Of a stretch of 64,000 bases of DNA, positions 34,139 through 42,106 are shown piece after piece. The notes below the pieces were generated by a model. It worked only from the letters and a program-made list of their open reading frames with translations, was not told where the DNA came from and searched no databases. The number at the start of each line of letters is the position of its first letter. The stretch's first letter is position 1. A program made the translations under genes and the position numbers. The DNA is from Chloroflexota bacterium (lineage in GTDB: Bacteria > Chloroflexota > UBA6077 > JACCZL01): NCBI GenBank assembly GCA_030447245.1, contig JAUJPG010000002.1:75486-139485 (forward strand). The letters are read 5' to 3'.

Positions 34139-35575
34139 ATGGCACAGACGGAAACCGAGAAGGATGGTGCCAAAGTCGCCAAGCGCATTCTGGTCGCCGA
34201 CGACGACGAGTCGATCCGGTCGCTGCTGGCGACGCTGCTCAGCGCTGAGGGATACGAGATCAGCGAGGTCAAGTCAGGCCAGGAGGTCTTGCGGGCCGTT
34301 CCGCAGGTCGACCCCGATCTGTTGGTCCTCGACTTGCGGCTACCGGACATGGACGGGATCGAGATCCTGCGCCGGCTGCGCGGGCAAGAGCAGAACGTGG
34401 CGGTGCTGATGCTCACCGCCTTCGGAACTGCCTCGACGGCCATCGAGGCGACTAAGCTCGGCGCGCAGGACTATCTGTCCAAGCCGTTCGAGATCGACGA
34501 CGTACTCCTGCGCGTCAACCGCGTCTTCGAGCTCCAGTCGCTGGCATCCGAGGTCCGCAAGCTGCGCCATCAGCTCGACGCGCGCGACCTTTCGGAGCGG
34601 ATGATCGGCAACACGCGCAAGATGCAGGAGATCTACAAGACGATCGGGATGATCGCCCAGAGTGATGCGAACGTCCTGGTCACCGGGGAGACCGGTGCGG
34701 GCAAAGAAGTCGTGGCCGACACGATCCACTTCCACTCGAACTATCGTCAGGGCCCGCTCGTCAAAGTGAACCTGACTGCCCTGCCCGAGACGCTGGTCGA
34801 GAGTGAGTTGTTCGGCCACGAGAAGGGCTCCTTCACCAACGCGATCGCCCAACGCAAGGGGCGATTCGAGATGGCGCACAAGGGAACCATCTTCCTCGAC
34901 GAGATTGGTGACATGACGCTGTCGACCCAGCGCAAGCTGCTACGGGTTCTCCAAGACAAGCAGTTCGAGCGCGTCGGCGGGAGCGTACCGGTCAAAGTGG
35001 ATTGCCGGATCATCGCGGCGACGAACAAGAACTTGAAGGAAGAGGTTGATGCCGGACGCTTCCGCGAGGACCTGTACTACCGGCTGAATGTCGTGACGAT
35101 CTTCGTCCCGCCGCTCCGTGAGCGCAAAGACGACATCCCGCGGCTGGTCGAGCACTTCCTGACCAAGTTCCGGTACACGCCCAAGTCGCCTCCCGCGCGG
35201 ATCGCGGAAGAGGCGATGCAGACGCTGATAAGCTACGATTGGCCCGGCAACGTTCGGCAGTTGGAGCATACGGTCGAGCGGGCGGTGATCATGGCGCGGG
35301 GCGGGGTGATCACGAGCCAACACCTTCGACTGGACGACACCGAAGAGCTGAGCTTCGTCGACATCAACCAGCGGCTTCAGCGTGGTGAGTCGTTGCCTCA
35401 GGTGGTCGCGGACGTTGAACAGAAAATGCTTGGGCGAGCCCTGGAACGTAACGGTGGCAATCGGCACGCAGCTTCGCGCCTGCTTGGCATAGACATTGCC
35501 ACCCTGGAACAAAAGCTATCGGAGCATGGCATGGGAGCAAAATCCAGGACGGAGGACGTGGATGGAGAGCAGTAG
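34139..35575 (+). CDS. Sigma-54-dependent NtrC-type response regulator
   Basis: 478 residues from ATG 34139 (upstream in-frame ATGs at 34106 and 34052 are possible). Receiver at about 15-130: LVADDDESI acidic pocket, phospho-Asp in LVLDLRLPDMDGIEIL, LTAFGT and YLSKPFE. AAA+ domain at about 155-390: Walker A GETGAGKE, LFGHEKGSFTNAIAQRKGRF, Walker B GTIFLDEIGD, arginine fingers in FREDLYYRLNV. Fis-type HTH at the end: NGGNRHAASRLLGI. The loop that touches sigma-54 is GSFTNA rather than GAFTGA, an uncommon change. rpoN lies 520 bp downstream. No partner histidine kinase adjoins, so the input is unknown. Confidence 0.93.
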   Translation: MAQTETEKDGAKVAKRILVADDDESIRSLLATLLSAEGYEISEVKSGQEVLRAVPQVDPDLLVLDLRLPDMDGIEILRRLRGQEQNVAVLMLTAFGTASTAIEATKLGAQDYLSKPFEIDDVLLRVNRVFELQSLASEVRKLRHQLDARDLSERMIGNTRKMQEIYKTIGMIAQSDANVLVTGETGAGKEVVADTIHFHSNYRQGPLVKVNLTALPETLVESELFGHEKGSFTNAIAQRKGRFEMAHKGTIFLDEIGDMTLSTQRKLLRVLQDKQFERVGGSVPVKVDCRIIAATNKNLKEEVDAGRFREDLYYRLNVVTIFVPPLRERKDDIPRLVEHFLTKFRYTPKSPPARIAEEAMQTLISYDWPGNVRQLEHTVERAVIMARGGVITSQHLRLDDTEELSFVDINQRLQRGESLPQVVADVEQKMLGRALERNGGNRHAASRLLGIDIATLEQKLSEHGMGAKSRTEDVDGEQ

Positions 35576-35909
35576 CAGCACCGAGGAGACCTGGTCGGAC
35601 TGGGACGGTGACAATCGGAACGTCGCGATCGGCTCGATTGTGTGCAGCGCTTTGGTGGCCGGAGTGATCGCCTACGTCATCCGTCGACGCCGCCAGGCCG
35701 AGGAGCGTACCCTGGCGGGTCGCGCGAGTCGCCTGGCCGAAACAGCCCGTGATGCGCTAGGCGACGATCGTCTATCGACCGGGCGTGACTTCCTCACCGA
35801 CACTGTCCTCCCCGAGTTCAAGCCAGCCTTGCGGGCGCTCCTTCGCGAGCTGGAGGGTGCCACAGAGCAGGCATTCCGCCGCGCGGAGCGCCGCGTCAAC
35901 GACCTCTAG
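35562..35909 (+). CDS. Small single-pass membrane protein
   Basis: 115 residues. The ATG at 35562 follows GGACGGAGGAC and overlaps the activator stop by 14 bp, so translation is coupled. An acidic N-terminus (STEETWSDWDGDN) precedes a transmembrane helix at about 21-40, and a basic RRRRQAEER stop-transfer follows. The rest is a charged helix (RALLRELEGATEQAFRRAER) with coiled-coil potential. No family is recognised. Position between the NtrC-type activator and rpoN suggests a role in sensing or anchoring for that pair, which is inference. Confidence 0.6.
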   Translation: MESSSSTEETWSDWDGDNRNVAIGSIVCSALVAGVIAYVIRRRRQAEERTLAGRASRLAETARDALGDDRLSTGRDFLTDTVLPEFKPALRALLRELEGATEQAFRRAERRVNDL

Positions 35910-35934
35910 ATCGGGCAGCCGCCGCCGCGTCAAC

Positions 35935-35983
35935 GCAGGGGTCCGCGCGGACTCTCTCGAGGAGGGTCCCCTCGGGCCCCTGC
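35935..35983 (+). promoter_or_regulatory. Structured element upstream of rpoN
   Basis: GCAGGGG (35935-35941) pairs with CCCCTGC (35977-35983). Between them GTCCGCGCGGAC and GAGGAGGGTCCCCTC can each form a hairpin, giving a three-way junction. There is no T-run, so it may be a terminator-like or leader structure. No known riboswitch class matches. Confidence 0.4.
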
Positions 35984-36097
35984 TTCAGTTCCGTCGCTCG
36001 GAGTAATCAACTCACCCCGTGCTATGCTGTGGGTTCCAGTGGTCACAAGTCAGTGAGCGCCGGCTCCCTCGCTATCCCGCGTCACGAGGCTGCCCCG

Positions 36098-37520
36098 ATG
36101 GAGATGGAACTCGATTTCTCGCACGATCTCTCGAGCCAGCAATCGCTCAAGGTGTCTCCGCGTCTCGTCGCGGCTTCCTACATCCTCGAGCTGTCGTCTC
36201 AGGAGCTGCAGCAGCAGATCGCGGCCGAGCTGACCGATAATCCGGCCCTCGAACTGCTCGACGTCCCAACGTGCTCGGCCTGCTCCACCGAACTCCAGAA
36301 CGGAATCTGTCCTTGGTGCATCCAGCGCCAGCAGGGCGTAGAAGCGGCACGGGAAGACCCGAATGCCACGATGTACGAGGACCCGCCAGCGCCGGGTACG
36401 ATGCGGAACGTCGACGATGAGGATTTCGATCCGCTCACGCAGGTAGCCTCTGAGGAAACGCTCGCCGAGAAGTTGCTTGGGGAGCTGGGCGCCATCCTCG
36501 ACGAACGCGACATGCGGATTGCCGAATACCTGGTCGGCAGTCTGGACGAAAAAGGCTACCTCTCCGTTTCGATCGAGGAGGTGGCCTACGAGCTAGACGT
36601 CGACCAAGAGCGAGTCAGGGCCGTGGTCAAACAGCTCCAGGAGCTCGAGCCAGTGGGAGTCGGAGCGCGGAATCTGCACGAGTGCCTGCTGATCCAACTC
36701 GACTACTTGGAGCAGCTTGGCGTCCGCCAGCAGCATGCACGGGAGATCATTCAGAACTATCTGGTCGAGCTTGGCGAGCACAAGTTCGGGAAGATCGCGC
36801 ATGAGCTGAAGATCTCTGCCGAGGACGTTTCCGACGTTTGGGAATTCGTCAAGACGAAGCTGAATCCACACCCTGGCCACGGCTTCTCGGCGACGAATGC
36901 GCGCGACCGAGATACGAGGGCGATGTACATCATGCCCGACGTGATCATCACCCGCGGGCAAGCTGGGTTTGAGGTGGAGGTGGTCGAATCGCGCCGCTTT
37001 GTCCTGCGGGTAAATCCGCAATACACGCGTGTGTCGGCCGATTTCCAGCGAGAGAGCGCACGCTTGTCGCCCGGATGACAAGCGGCACGTTCAGCAATAC
37101 GTCGGGCGGGCCAAGCTGTTCATCGCGAACATTAACCAACGGCGGCAAACGATCTACAACATTACGACCTGCCTGGTGGAGAAGCAGCGGGAGTTTCTGG
37201 AAAAGGGCATCCGCCATCTCAAGCCACTCAGTCGAGCGGCGATCGCCAATGATCTCGGTATCCACGAGTCGACCGTGAGCCGAGCAACGGCCGCGAAGTA
37301 CGTGATGCTGCCGCACGGCGAGGTCATCCCGTACAGCCACTTCTTCACCCCCTCTCTTAGCATCAAGGACGTGATCAAAGAGATGATCGAGAAGGAAGGC
37401 CGGCCGTTGACCGACGCGCAGATCGGGGAGCGACTCCGCGAATGCGGGATCGTCATCGCTCGTCGCACGGTTGCCAAGTACCGGATGCAGCTCGACATCT
37501 TGCCCTCCTCGCTGCGGTAG
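36098..37520 (+). CDS. rpoN: RNA polymerase sigma-54 factor, interrupted by a one-base frameshift
   Basis: Reads from ATG 36098 to a TGA at 37076-37078, then continues in the +1 frame to 37520, together ~473 residues. Region I is Gln/Leu-rich (SPRLVAASYILELSSQELQQ). A CSAC-x8-CPWC zinc ribbon follows at about 64-79, unusual for RpoN. The core-binding region is typical (EPVGVGARNLHECLLIQLDY, KIAHELKISAEDVSDVWEF). After the break the protein resumes DDKRHVQQYVGRAKLFI, has the DNA-binding HTH (AIANDLGIHESTVSRATAAK) and ends with the RpoN box RRTVAKYRMQL. The break is at CCC-GGA-TGA, and dropping one base gives SPDDKRHVQQYV, as in homologues. Either an indel error, a true mutation or +1 recoding. 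Confidence 0.92.
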
Positions 37521-37639
37521 ATTCAGTCAGGGTCGAGGCCGAGCTTAGCGCGGCGTCCGTGCAGGTTGGCCGGTCGACAGAAGCCAGGGGTCGAGTCGCC
37601 CTCTGATATTCTTCTTGCCAGACACAGGGAAGCGGTGAC

Positions 37640-38914
37640 ATGAATAAGGTGGTTCTCGCCTATTCGGGCGGCCTCGATACATCCGTCGCCATCAGGTGGA
37701 TCAACGAGCAGTACAACCTTGACGTGGTAGCGGTGACGGTGGAACTTGGCAATCAAGGTGACCTTGAAGCGATTCGCGACAAGGCGCTCCGCACCGGCGC
37801 CATCAAGGCGTTCTTCGAGAACGCGAAGAGCGACTTCATCCGCTACTTCGTCTTCCCGAGCCTCCAGGCCGGCGCGATGTATGAAGAGCGCTACCCACTG
37901 GCCACGGCGCTCGCACGACCGTTGATCGCCAAAGTGCTCGTCGACCACGCGCGCCGGGAGGGGGCCACGGCCATTGCCCATGGATGTACCGGGAAGGGGA
38001 ACGACCAGGTGCGCTTCGACGTGTCCATCGCCGCCCTTGCGCCTGATTTGCAGATCATTGCGCCAGTGCGCGAATGGCAGATGACTCGCGAGGAGGAAAT
38101 CCGGTACGCCCAGCAGCACGACATACCAGTTCCAGTGACACTTGATAGCCCCTACAGCACCGACGAGAACCTCTGGGGGCGGAGTATCGAGGCGGGCATT
38201 CTCGAGGACGCCTGGGCGGAGCCGCCAGAGGACGCCTACGCCTGGACGATGAATCCGCGCCACGCGCCGGACGAGCCGAGCTACGTCGAGATTGAGTTCG
38301 AGCGCGGCGCTCCAGTGTCGCTCGACGGCGAAGTGCTCGACGGCGAGGCACTGATCAACCGTCTCAATGACGTCGCAGGCTCCCACGGTGTCGGTCGGAT
38401 CGATCATATCGAGAATCGGCTGGTCGGGATCAAGTCGCGAGAAATCTACGAATGCCCGGCCGCGGTCGTCCTCCACACGGCGCATGCTGAGCTGGAGAAG
38501 ATGACGTTGAGTAAGGACCAGATGCGATTCAAGCAGCTCATCTCTCGCGAGATGGCCGACCTGATCTACAACGGTCTCTGGTTCTCTGCGCTGACACAGG
38601 ACCTAATGGCATACGTCTCCTCGTCCCAGCGCTACGTCAGCGGCACGGTTCGCATGCGCTTGTTCAAGGGTGTCTGCATGGCGGTCGGCCGGCGCGCTGA
38701 GCGGTCGCTCTACAATCCGGCACTGGCGACGTATGGTGAGGGCGATGTCTTCGACCACAAGGCCGCTGTCGGATTTATCCGTCTCTGGGGGCTACCGCTG
38801 GAGAACCAGGCGCGGACCCAATGGCTGGACCGCTCGCCGGACGACTTCCTGCGGCTGTCCGCCCCTGAGAGTCGCGCGGAGCACGGGTCAACCTCCTTAC
38901 GGAACGATGGCTGA
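37640..38914 (+). CDS. argG: Argininosuccinate synthase
   Basis: 424 residues. Joins citrulline and aspartate using ATP in arginine synthesis. VVLAYSGGLDTSVAIRWI at the N-terminus is the PP-loop. AIAHGCTGKGNDQVRFDVS near residue 115 binds citrulline and aspartate. TLDSPYSTDENLWGRSIEAG near 170 and GIKSREIYECPAAVVLHTAH near 265 complete the family signatures. The first ATP-loop segments are intact. Its stop overlaps the start of argH, so the two are coupled. An AAGCGGTGAC precedes the ATG. Confidence 0.96.
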   Translation: MNKVVLAYSGGLDTSVAIRWINEQYNLDVVAVTVELGNQGDLEAIRDKALRTGAIKAFFENAKSDFIRYFVFPSLQAGAMYEERYPLATALARPLIAKVLVDHARREGATAIAHGCTGKGNDQVRFDVSIAALAPDLQIIAPVREWQMTREEEIRYAQQHDIPVPVTLDSPYSTDENLWGRSIEAGILEDAWAEPPEDAYAWTMNPRHAPDEPSYVEIEFERGAPVSLDGEVLDGEALINRLNDVAGSHGVGRIDHIENRLVGIKSREIYECPAAVVLHTAHAELEKMTLSKDQMRFKQLISREMADLIYNGLWFSALTQDLMAYVSSSQRYVSGTVRMRLFKGVCMAVGRRAERSLYNPALATYGEGDVFDHKAAVGFIRLWGLPLENQARTQWLDRSPDDFLRLSAPESRAEHGSTSLRNDG

Positions 38915-40355
38915 CGGCCCCCACAAACTGTATGGCAGCCGCTTCGCGAAAGCAACCAGCGCCAGCGTCGAGGGTTTCAACGCGTCACTCCCGATTGATC
39001 GTCGCCTGTACGAGGAGGACATCGCCGCGAGCATTGCCCACGCGCGAATGCTCGGCCGCCGAGGGATCATTCCGCCCGACGATGCTCGCGCGATCGTCAA
39101 CGGGCTCGCCCAAGTTCATCGCGAGCTGGTAGCCGGCGGAGGCCCACCTGCCGACGCGAGTTGGGAGGACATCCACACCCTGGTTGAGGTCCGGCTCCGG
39201 GAGCTGGTCGGCTCGGCCGGAGGGCGCCTTCACACGGCTCGATCGCGCAATGACCAGGTAGCGACCGACCTGCGGCTCTGGTCACGACGGGCGTTGTGCG
39301 ACGGGATAGCGGCGGTGCTCGGACTTCAGGCGGCATTGCTTCAGCGAGCTGAGGATGATCGCGGCCTGATCCTCCCCGGTTACACCCACCTTCAGCGTGC
39401 CCAACCGGTCCTCCTGGCTCACCATTGGTTGGCGTACGTGGAGATGCTGTCACGGGACATTGGACGCCTGGACGACTGCTACGCCCGAGTCGACGTGCTG
39501 CCGCTCGGCTCGGGCGCGCTGGCGGGGGCTCCGTATCCTCTGGACCGCGACTTCGTGGCCGAGCTGCTTGGCTTTACCCGCGTCTCCGCCAACAGCCTGG
39601 ACGCCGTCAGCGACCGCGACTTCGTCGTCGAGCATCTAGCGGCGCTTGCTTTGATCGCCGTCCACCTCTCTCGACTCGCCGAGGAGCTGGTGGTCTGGAG
39701 CAGCGCCGAGTTCGGGTTCGTCGAAATGGACGACGCGTACGCGACCGGCAGCAGCATCATGCCGCAGAAGAAGAACTCGGACGTGGCCGAGCTGGTTCGC
39801 GGCAAGAGCGGCCGCCCGGTCGGCGCCCTGGTCGCCCTGCTGGTGACGCTCAAGGGCCTGCCGCTGGCGTACAACAAGGATCTCCAGGAAGACAAAGAAG
39901 GTTATTTTCGCTCGGCTGACGATAGCCGTGACTGTTTGCAACTCACCGCGGAGATGCTGGCGACGCTGCGCGTGCGACCCGAGCGGCTGCGGGCGGCCGT
40001 CTCAGACCCGTTGCTGCTCGCGACCGACCTGGCCGACCACCTTACTCGTCTGGGCGTGCCATTCCGTCAGGCGCACGACACCGTCGGAGCGCTCGTCCGA
40101 GACTACCAGGGCCGCTTCGCCGATCTTTCCTCGGAGCAGTTGGCGGTCTACTCGCCGCGGCTGGCGGAAGGGATGCCATCCCTATCGCCGCGAGCGTCGG
40201 TACGCTCGCGCGACGTTCCGGGGGGGACCGCGCCCCGGCAGGTCGCCGTCGCCCTGCGTCGGGCGCGCCGTCGCCATACCGCGGACGCGGTCCGACTGGA
40301 CGCCCGGCGCAGGACACTCCCCAGCGTCCAGGCGCTCGCGGCGCTGCCGTGGTGA
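38907..40355 (+). CDS. argH: Argininosuccinate lyase
   Basis: 482 residues from the ATG at 38907, which overlaps the argG stop by 8 bp. An in-frame upstream reading inside argG is rejected because LYGSRFAKATSASVEGFNAS is the true family N-terminus. Motifs: DIHTLVEVRLRELVG, GRLHTARSRNDQVATDLRLW near residue 110, LPGYTHLQRAQPVLLAHHWL near 155 with the catalytic His, and the family signature GSSIMPQKKNSDVAELVRGK near 285 with the flexible Ser loop. The C-terminus is slightly extended and Arg-rich. It splits argininosuccinate to arginine and fumarate. The second insertion sequence begins about 75 bp downstream and leaves the gene whole. Confidence 0.96.
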   Translation: MADGPHKLYGSRFAKATSASVEGFNASLPIDRRLYEEDIAASIAHARMLGRRGIIPPDDARAIVNGLAQVHRELVAGGGPPADASWEDIHTLVEVRLRELVGSAGGRLHTARSRNDQVATDLRLWSRRALCDGIAAVLGLQAALLQRAEDDRGLILPGYTHLQRAQPVLLAHHWLAYVEMLSRDIGRLDDCYARVDVLPLGSGALAGAPYPLDRDFVAELLGFTRVSANSLDAVSDRDFVVEHLAALALIAVHLSRLAEELVVWSSAEFGFVEMDDAYATGSSIMPQKKNSDVAELVRGKSGRPVGALVALLVTLKGLPLAYNKDLQEDKEGYFRSADDSRDCLQLTAEMLATLRVRPERLRAAVSDPLLLATDLADHLTRLGVPFRQAHDTVGALVRDYQGRFADLSSEQLAVYSPRLAEGMPSLSPRASVRSRDVPGGTAPRQVAVALRRARRRHTADAVRLDARRRTLPSVQALAALPW

Positions 40356-40429
40356 GCCAGAAACGGCGTGCACCAGGTCGGGTGAGCCGAATACATCGGC
40401 CGGGATAGAGCAGGACGATCCGTGTCAAG

Positions 40430-40500
40430 TCAAATGAAAATGTCACCGGGCGGGCTTCGTGGGTGACGGTTCCCTCAAATGAGAATGTCACCGGGCCGCC
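40430..40500 (+). repeat. Left terminal repeat pair of the insertion sequence
   Basis: TCAAATGAAAATGTCACCGG (40430-40449) and TCAAATGAGAATGTCACCGG (40475-40494) are 45 bp apart and differ at one position. They point into the element. Confidence 0.82.
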
Positions 40501-40507
40501 GCTCCTT

Positions 40508-41842
40508 TCATGATGGGGTGTTCGGGAGGCTGGTTGGGGTCATCGTCGCCGTCGTCGGGCCTGTGGAGCTGTGCGGCAACGCGGTAAGCGTTGTCCACAG
40601 CTTCCCCCGAGCCCGTCGGGAGGGCCGGTCCTCGCCGGCCGCCACCTCGGCCGCGGGAGTCCGGGCCGAGGGACGGGCCGGTCGGGGCAGCAGCAGCGCG
40701 TCGAGGTCGGCGTGGATCGCCCGGCGGAGGGCCCGCGGGTTGGTCGCATTGCGGAGGGCCGCGAGGCGGGCCCGCTGTCGCCCGGCAGGGCATCGGACCC
40801 CGCGAGGCGGTCGAAGGGCGGCTTGGCCGCATCCCACCTCCGACGAACCCGCGTCTTATCGGGGGTCTTCTACCAGGTGCAGGACGAACCCGCCGGCTGG
40901 AACAGGTTGTAGTAGCTCCACATCTGCTCGTACAAGCGCGTTCAGGGCGGCGCACTGCTGCGGCGTGTCCAGCCGTCCGTGCCCGACGTAGGCCCGCACC
41001 AGCGTATCGTTCTTCTGCTCGACGAGGCGGTTGTCGTTTTTGTGGTACGGCCGCGAGCGCGACAGGGTCAGCCCGGTGATCGCCGCGCCCCAGAAGCGCA
41101 CCAGGTGGGCGTTGAGGAACTCCGGCCCGTTATCGGGTGCAGCTCGAGGATCGGGAAGGGCAGCCGCGCGAGCATGGAAGCCGTGCTCCATCGCCCGCTG
41201 GCTGCGCCCGAGCACCGCCACCCGCTCGCTCCAGCCGGTCGCGACGTCGACCAGCTGCAGGGTGTGGACGTAGTCGCCGTGGGTCGACGGTCCACTGGTG
41301 GACCAGATCGACCTCGAAGTGGCGGCTCGGCCGTGTCCCAGGGGATCCGCTGCATCGGGATCGCCCCGGGCCACGCGTTGGCCGCTCTGGCCCCTTGCGC
41401 GGCAGGCGGGCGGTGTCCTGCCCCAGCGGGTCAGCCGCCGCTGGATGCTGGCGATGCTGATGCGGCCGAGTTGGGCGACCAGCTCGTCGGTCAGGACCAG
41501 TTCGCCGTGCGCGGCCAGCCGCCGCGCCGTCGGCACCAGGGCCGGCGTCAGCCGCTCAGCGCAGACGTCATCGAGCGTCTCCCAGATCACGCGGAGCGCG
41601 TCGTCGAGCGCGATCCCGTAGACCCGTCCGCGCTGCCCGGGCGCGCGGACGCCGCGGGCTCGGCCGACCGCAGCTTGGCCCGGATCAGGGTCTTGCGGTC
41701 CAACGCGGTCAACGCGGTCCAACTCCTCCAGGTGGCTCAGCAGCCGTCCCCGCTCGGTGGGGTCAGCCCCCAAGTAGCTCGCCTGCATGCGCTTGATGCA
41801 CTTCCGTCGCTCGTCAATCGTCATCTCTTCGCTGTCCGGCAT
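40508..41842 (-). pseudogene. Integrase-core (DDE) transposase, frameshifted
   Basis: Starts at MPDSEEMTIDERRKCIKRMQ and follows an HTH-like N-terminus (LVAQLGRISIASIQRRLTRW) to the rve-type catalytic core. Recognisable pieces are STHGDYVHTLQLVDVATGWS near the first catalytic Asp, PDNGPEFLNAHLVRFWG with the second Asp, and TLSRSRPYHKNDNRLVEQKN with the catalytic Glu. The C-terminal part continues in other frames (KTRVRRRWDAAKPPFDRLAG, then ALRRAIHADLDALLL) down to about 40508. Frame changes are needed near 41350, 41160, 40930, 40860 and possibly more, so the transposase is inactive as read. Confidence 0.78.
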
Positions 41843-41844
41843 GG

Positions 41845-41907
41845 CCCATCGGTGACATTCTCAGTTGAGGGAACTGTAGGCCCGCCGGTGACATTCTGCG
41901 TGAGGGA
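41845..41907 (-). repeat. Right terminal repeat pair of the insertion sequence
   Basis: On the minus strand TCCCTCACGCAGAATGTCAC (41907-41888) and TCCCTCAACTGAGAATGTCA (41873-41854) repeat each other, each followed by CCG. They mirror the left pair (one left copy also begins TCCCTCAAATGAGAATGTCA). Confidence 0.8.
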
Positions 41908-42106
41908 ATGCGCGATCTGGTTCGCTCCAGGCTACATCGCCTATAGTGCGACCTCGGTTGAGGGAGTTCGACGCCCTTGCGGGAGCGATGGTCCGCGGCG
42001 AGACGAGCATGGTCGCTGCCACGCTCCCATCTGGTCGCTGGACAGCCGTGACTCGTCGAGAGCAGCGGCGCGAGACGCCGCGCGTGGCCCACGGGAGGGG
42101 CTGCGA

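Larger units (their letters stand above)
40430..41907. mobile_element. Insertion sequence with integrase-core transposase (IS1202/ISNCY-like), decayed
   Basis: About 1.48 kb between argH and the kinase gene. Each end carries two copies of a repeat around GAGAATGTCACCG in opposite orientation at the two ends. The single transposase frame is on the minus strand and broken. No passenger gene is seen. A target duplication could not be picked out. Family is assigned by the DDE core type and is tentative. Confidence 0.72.
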
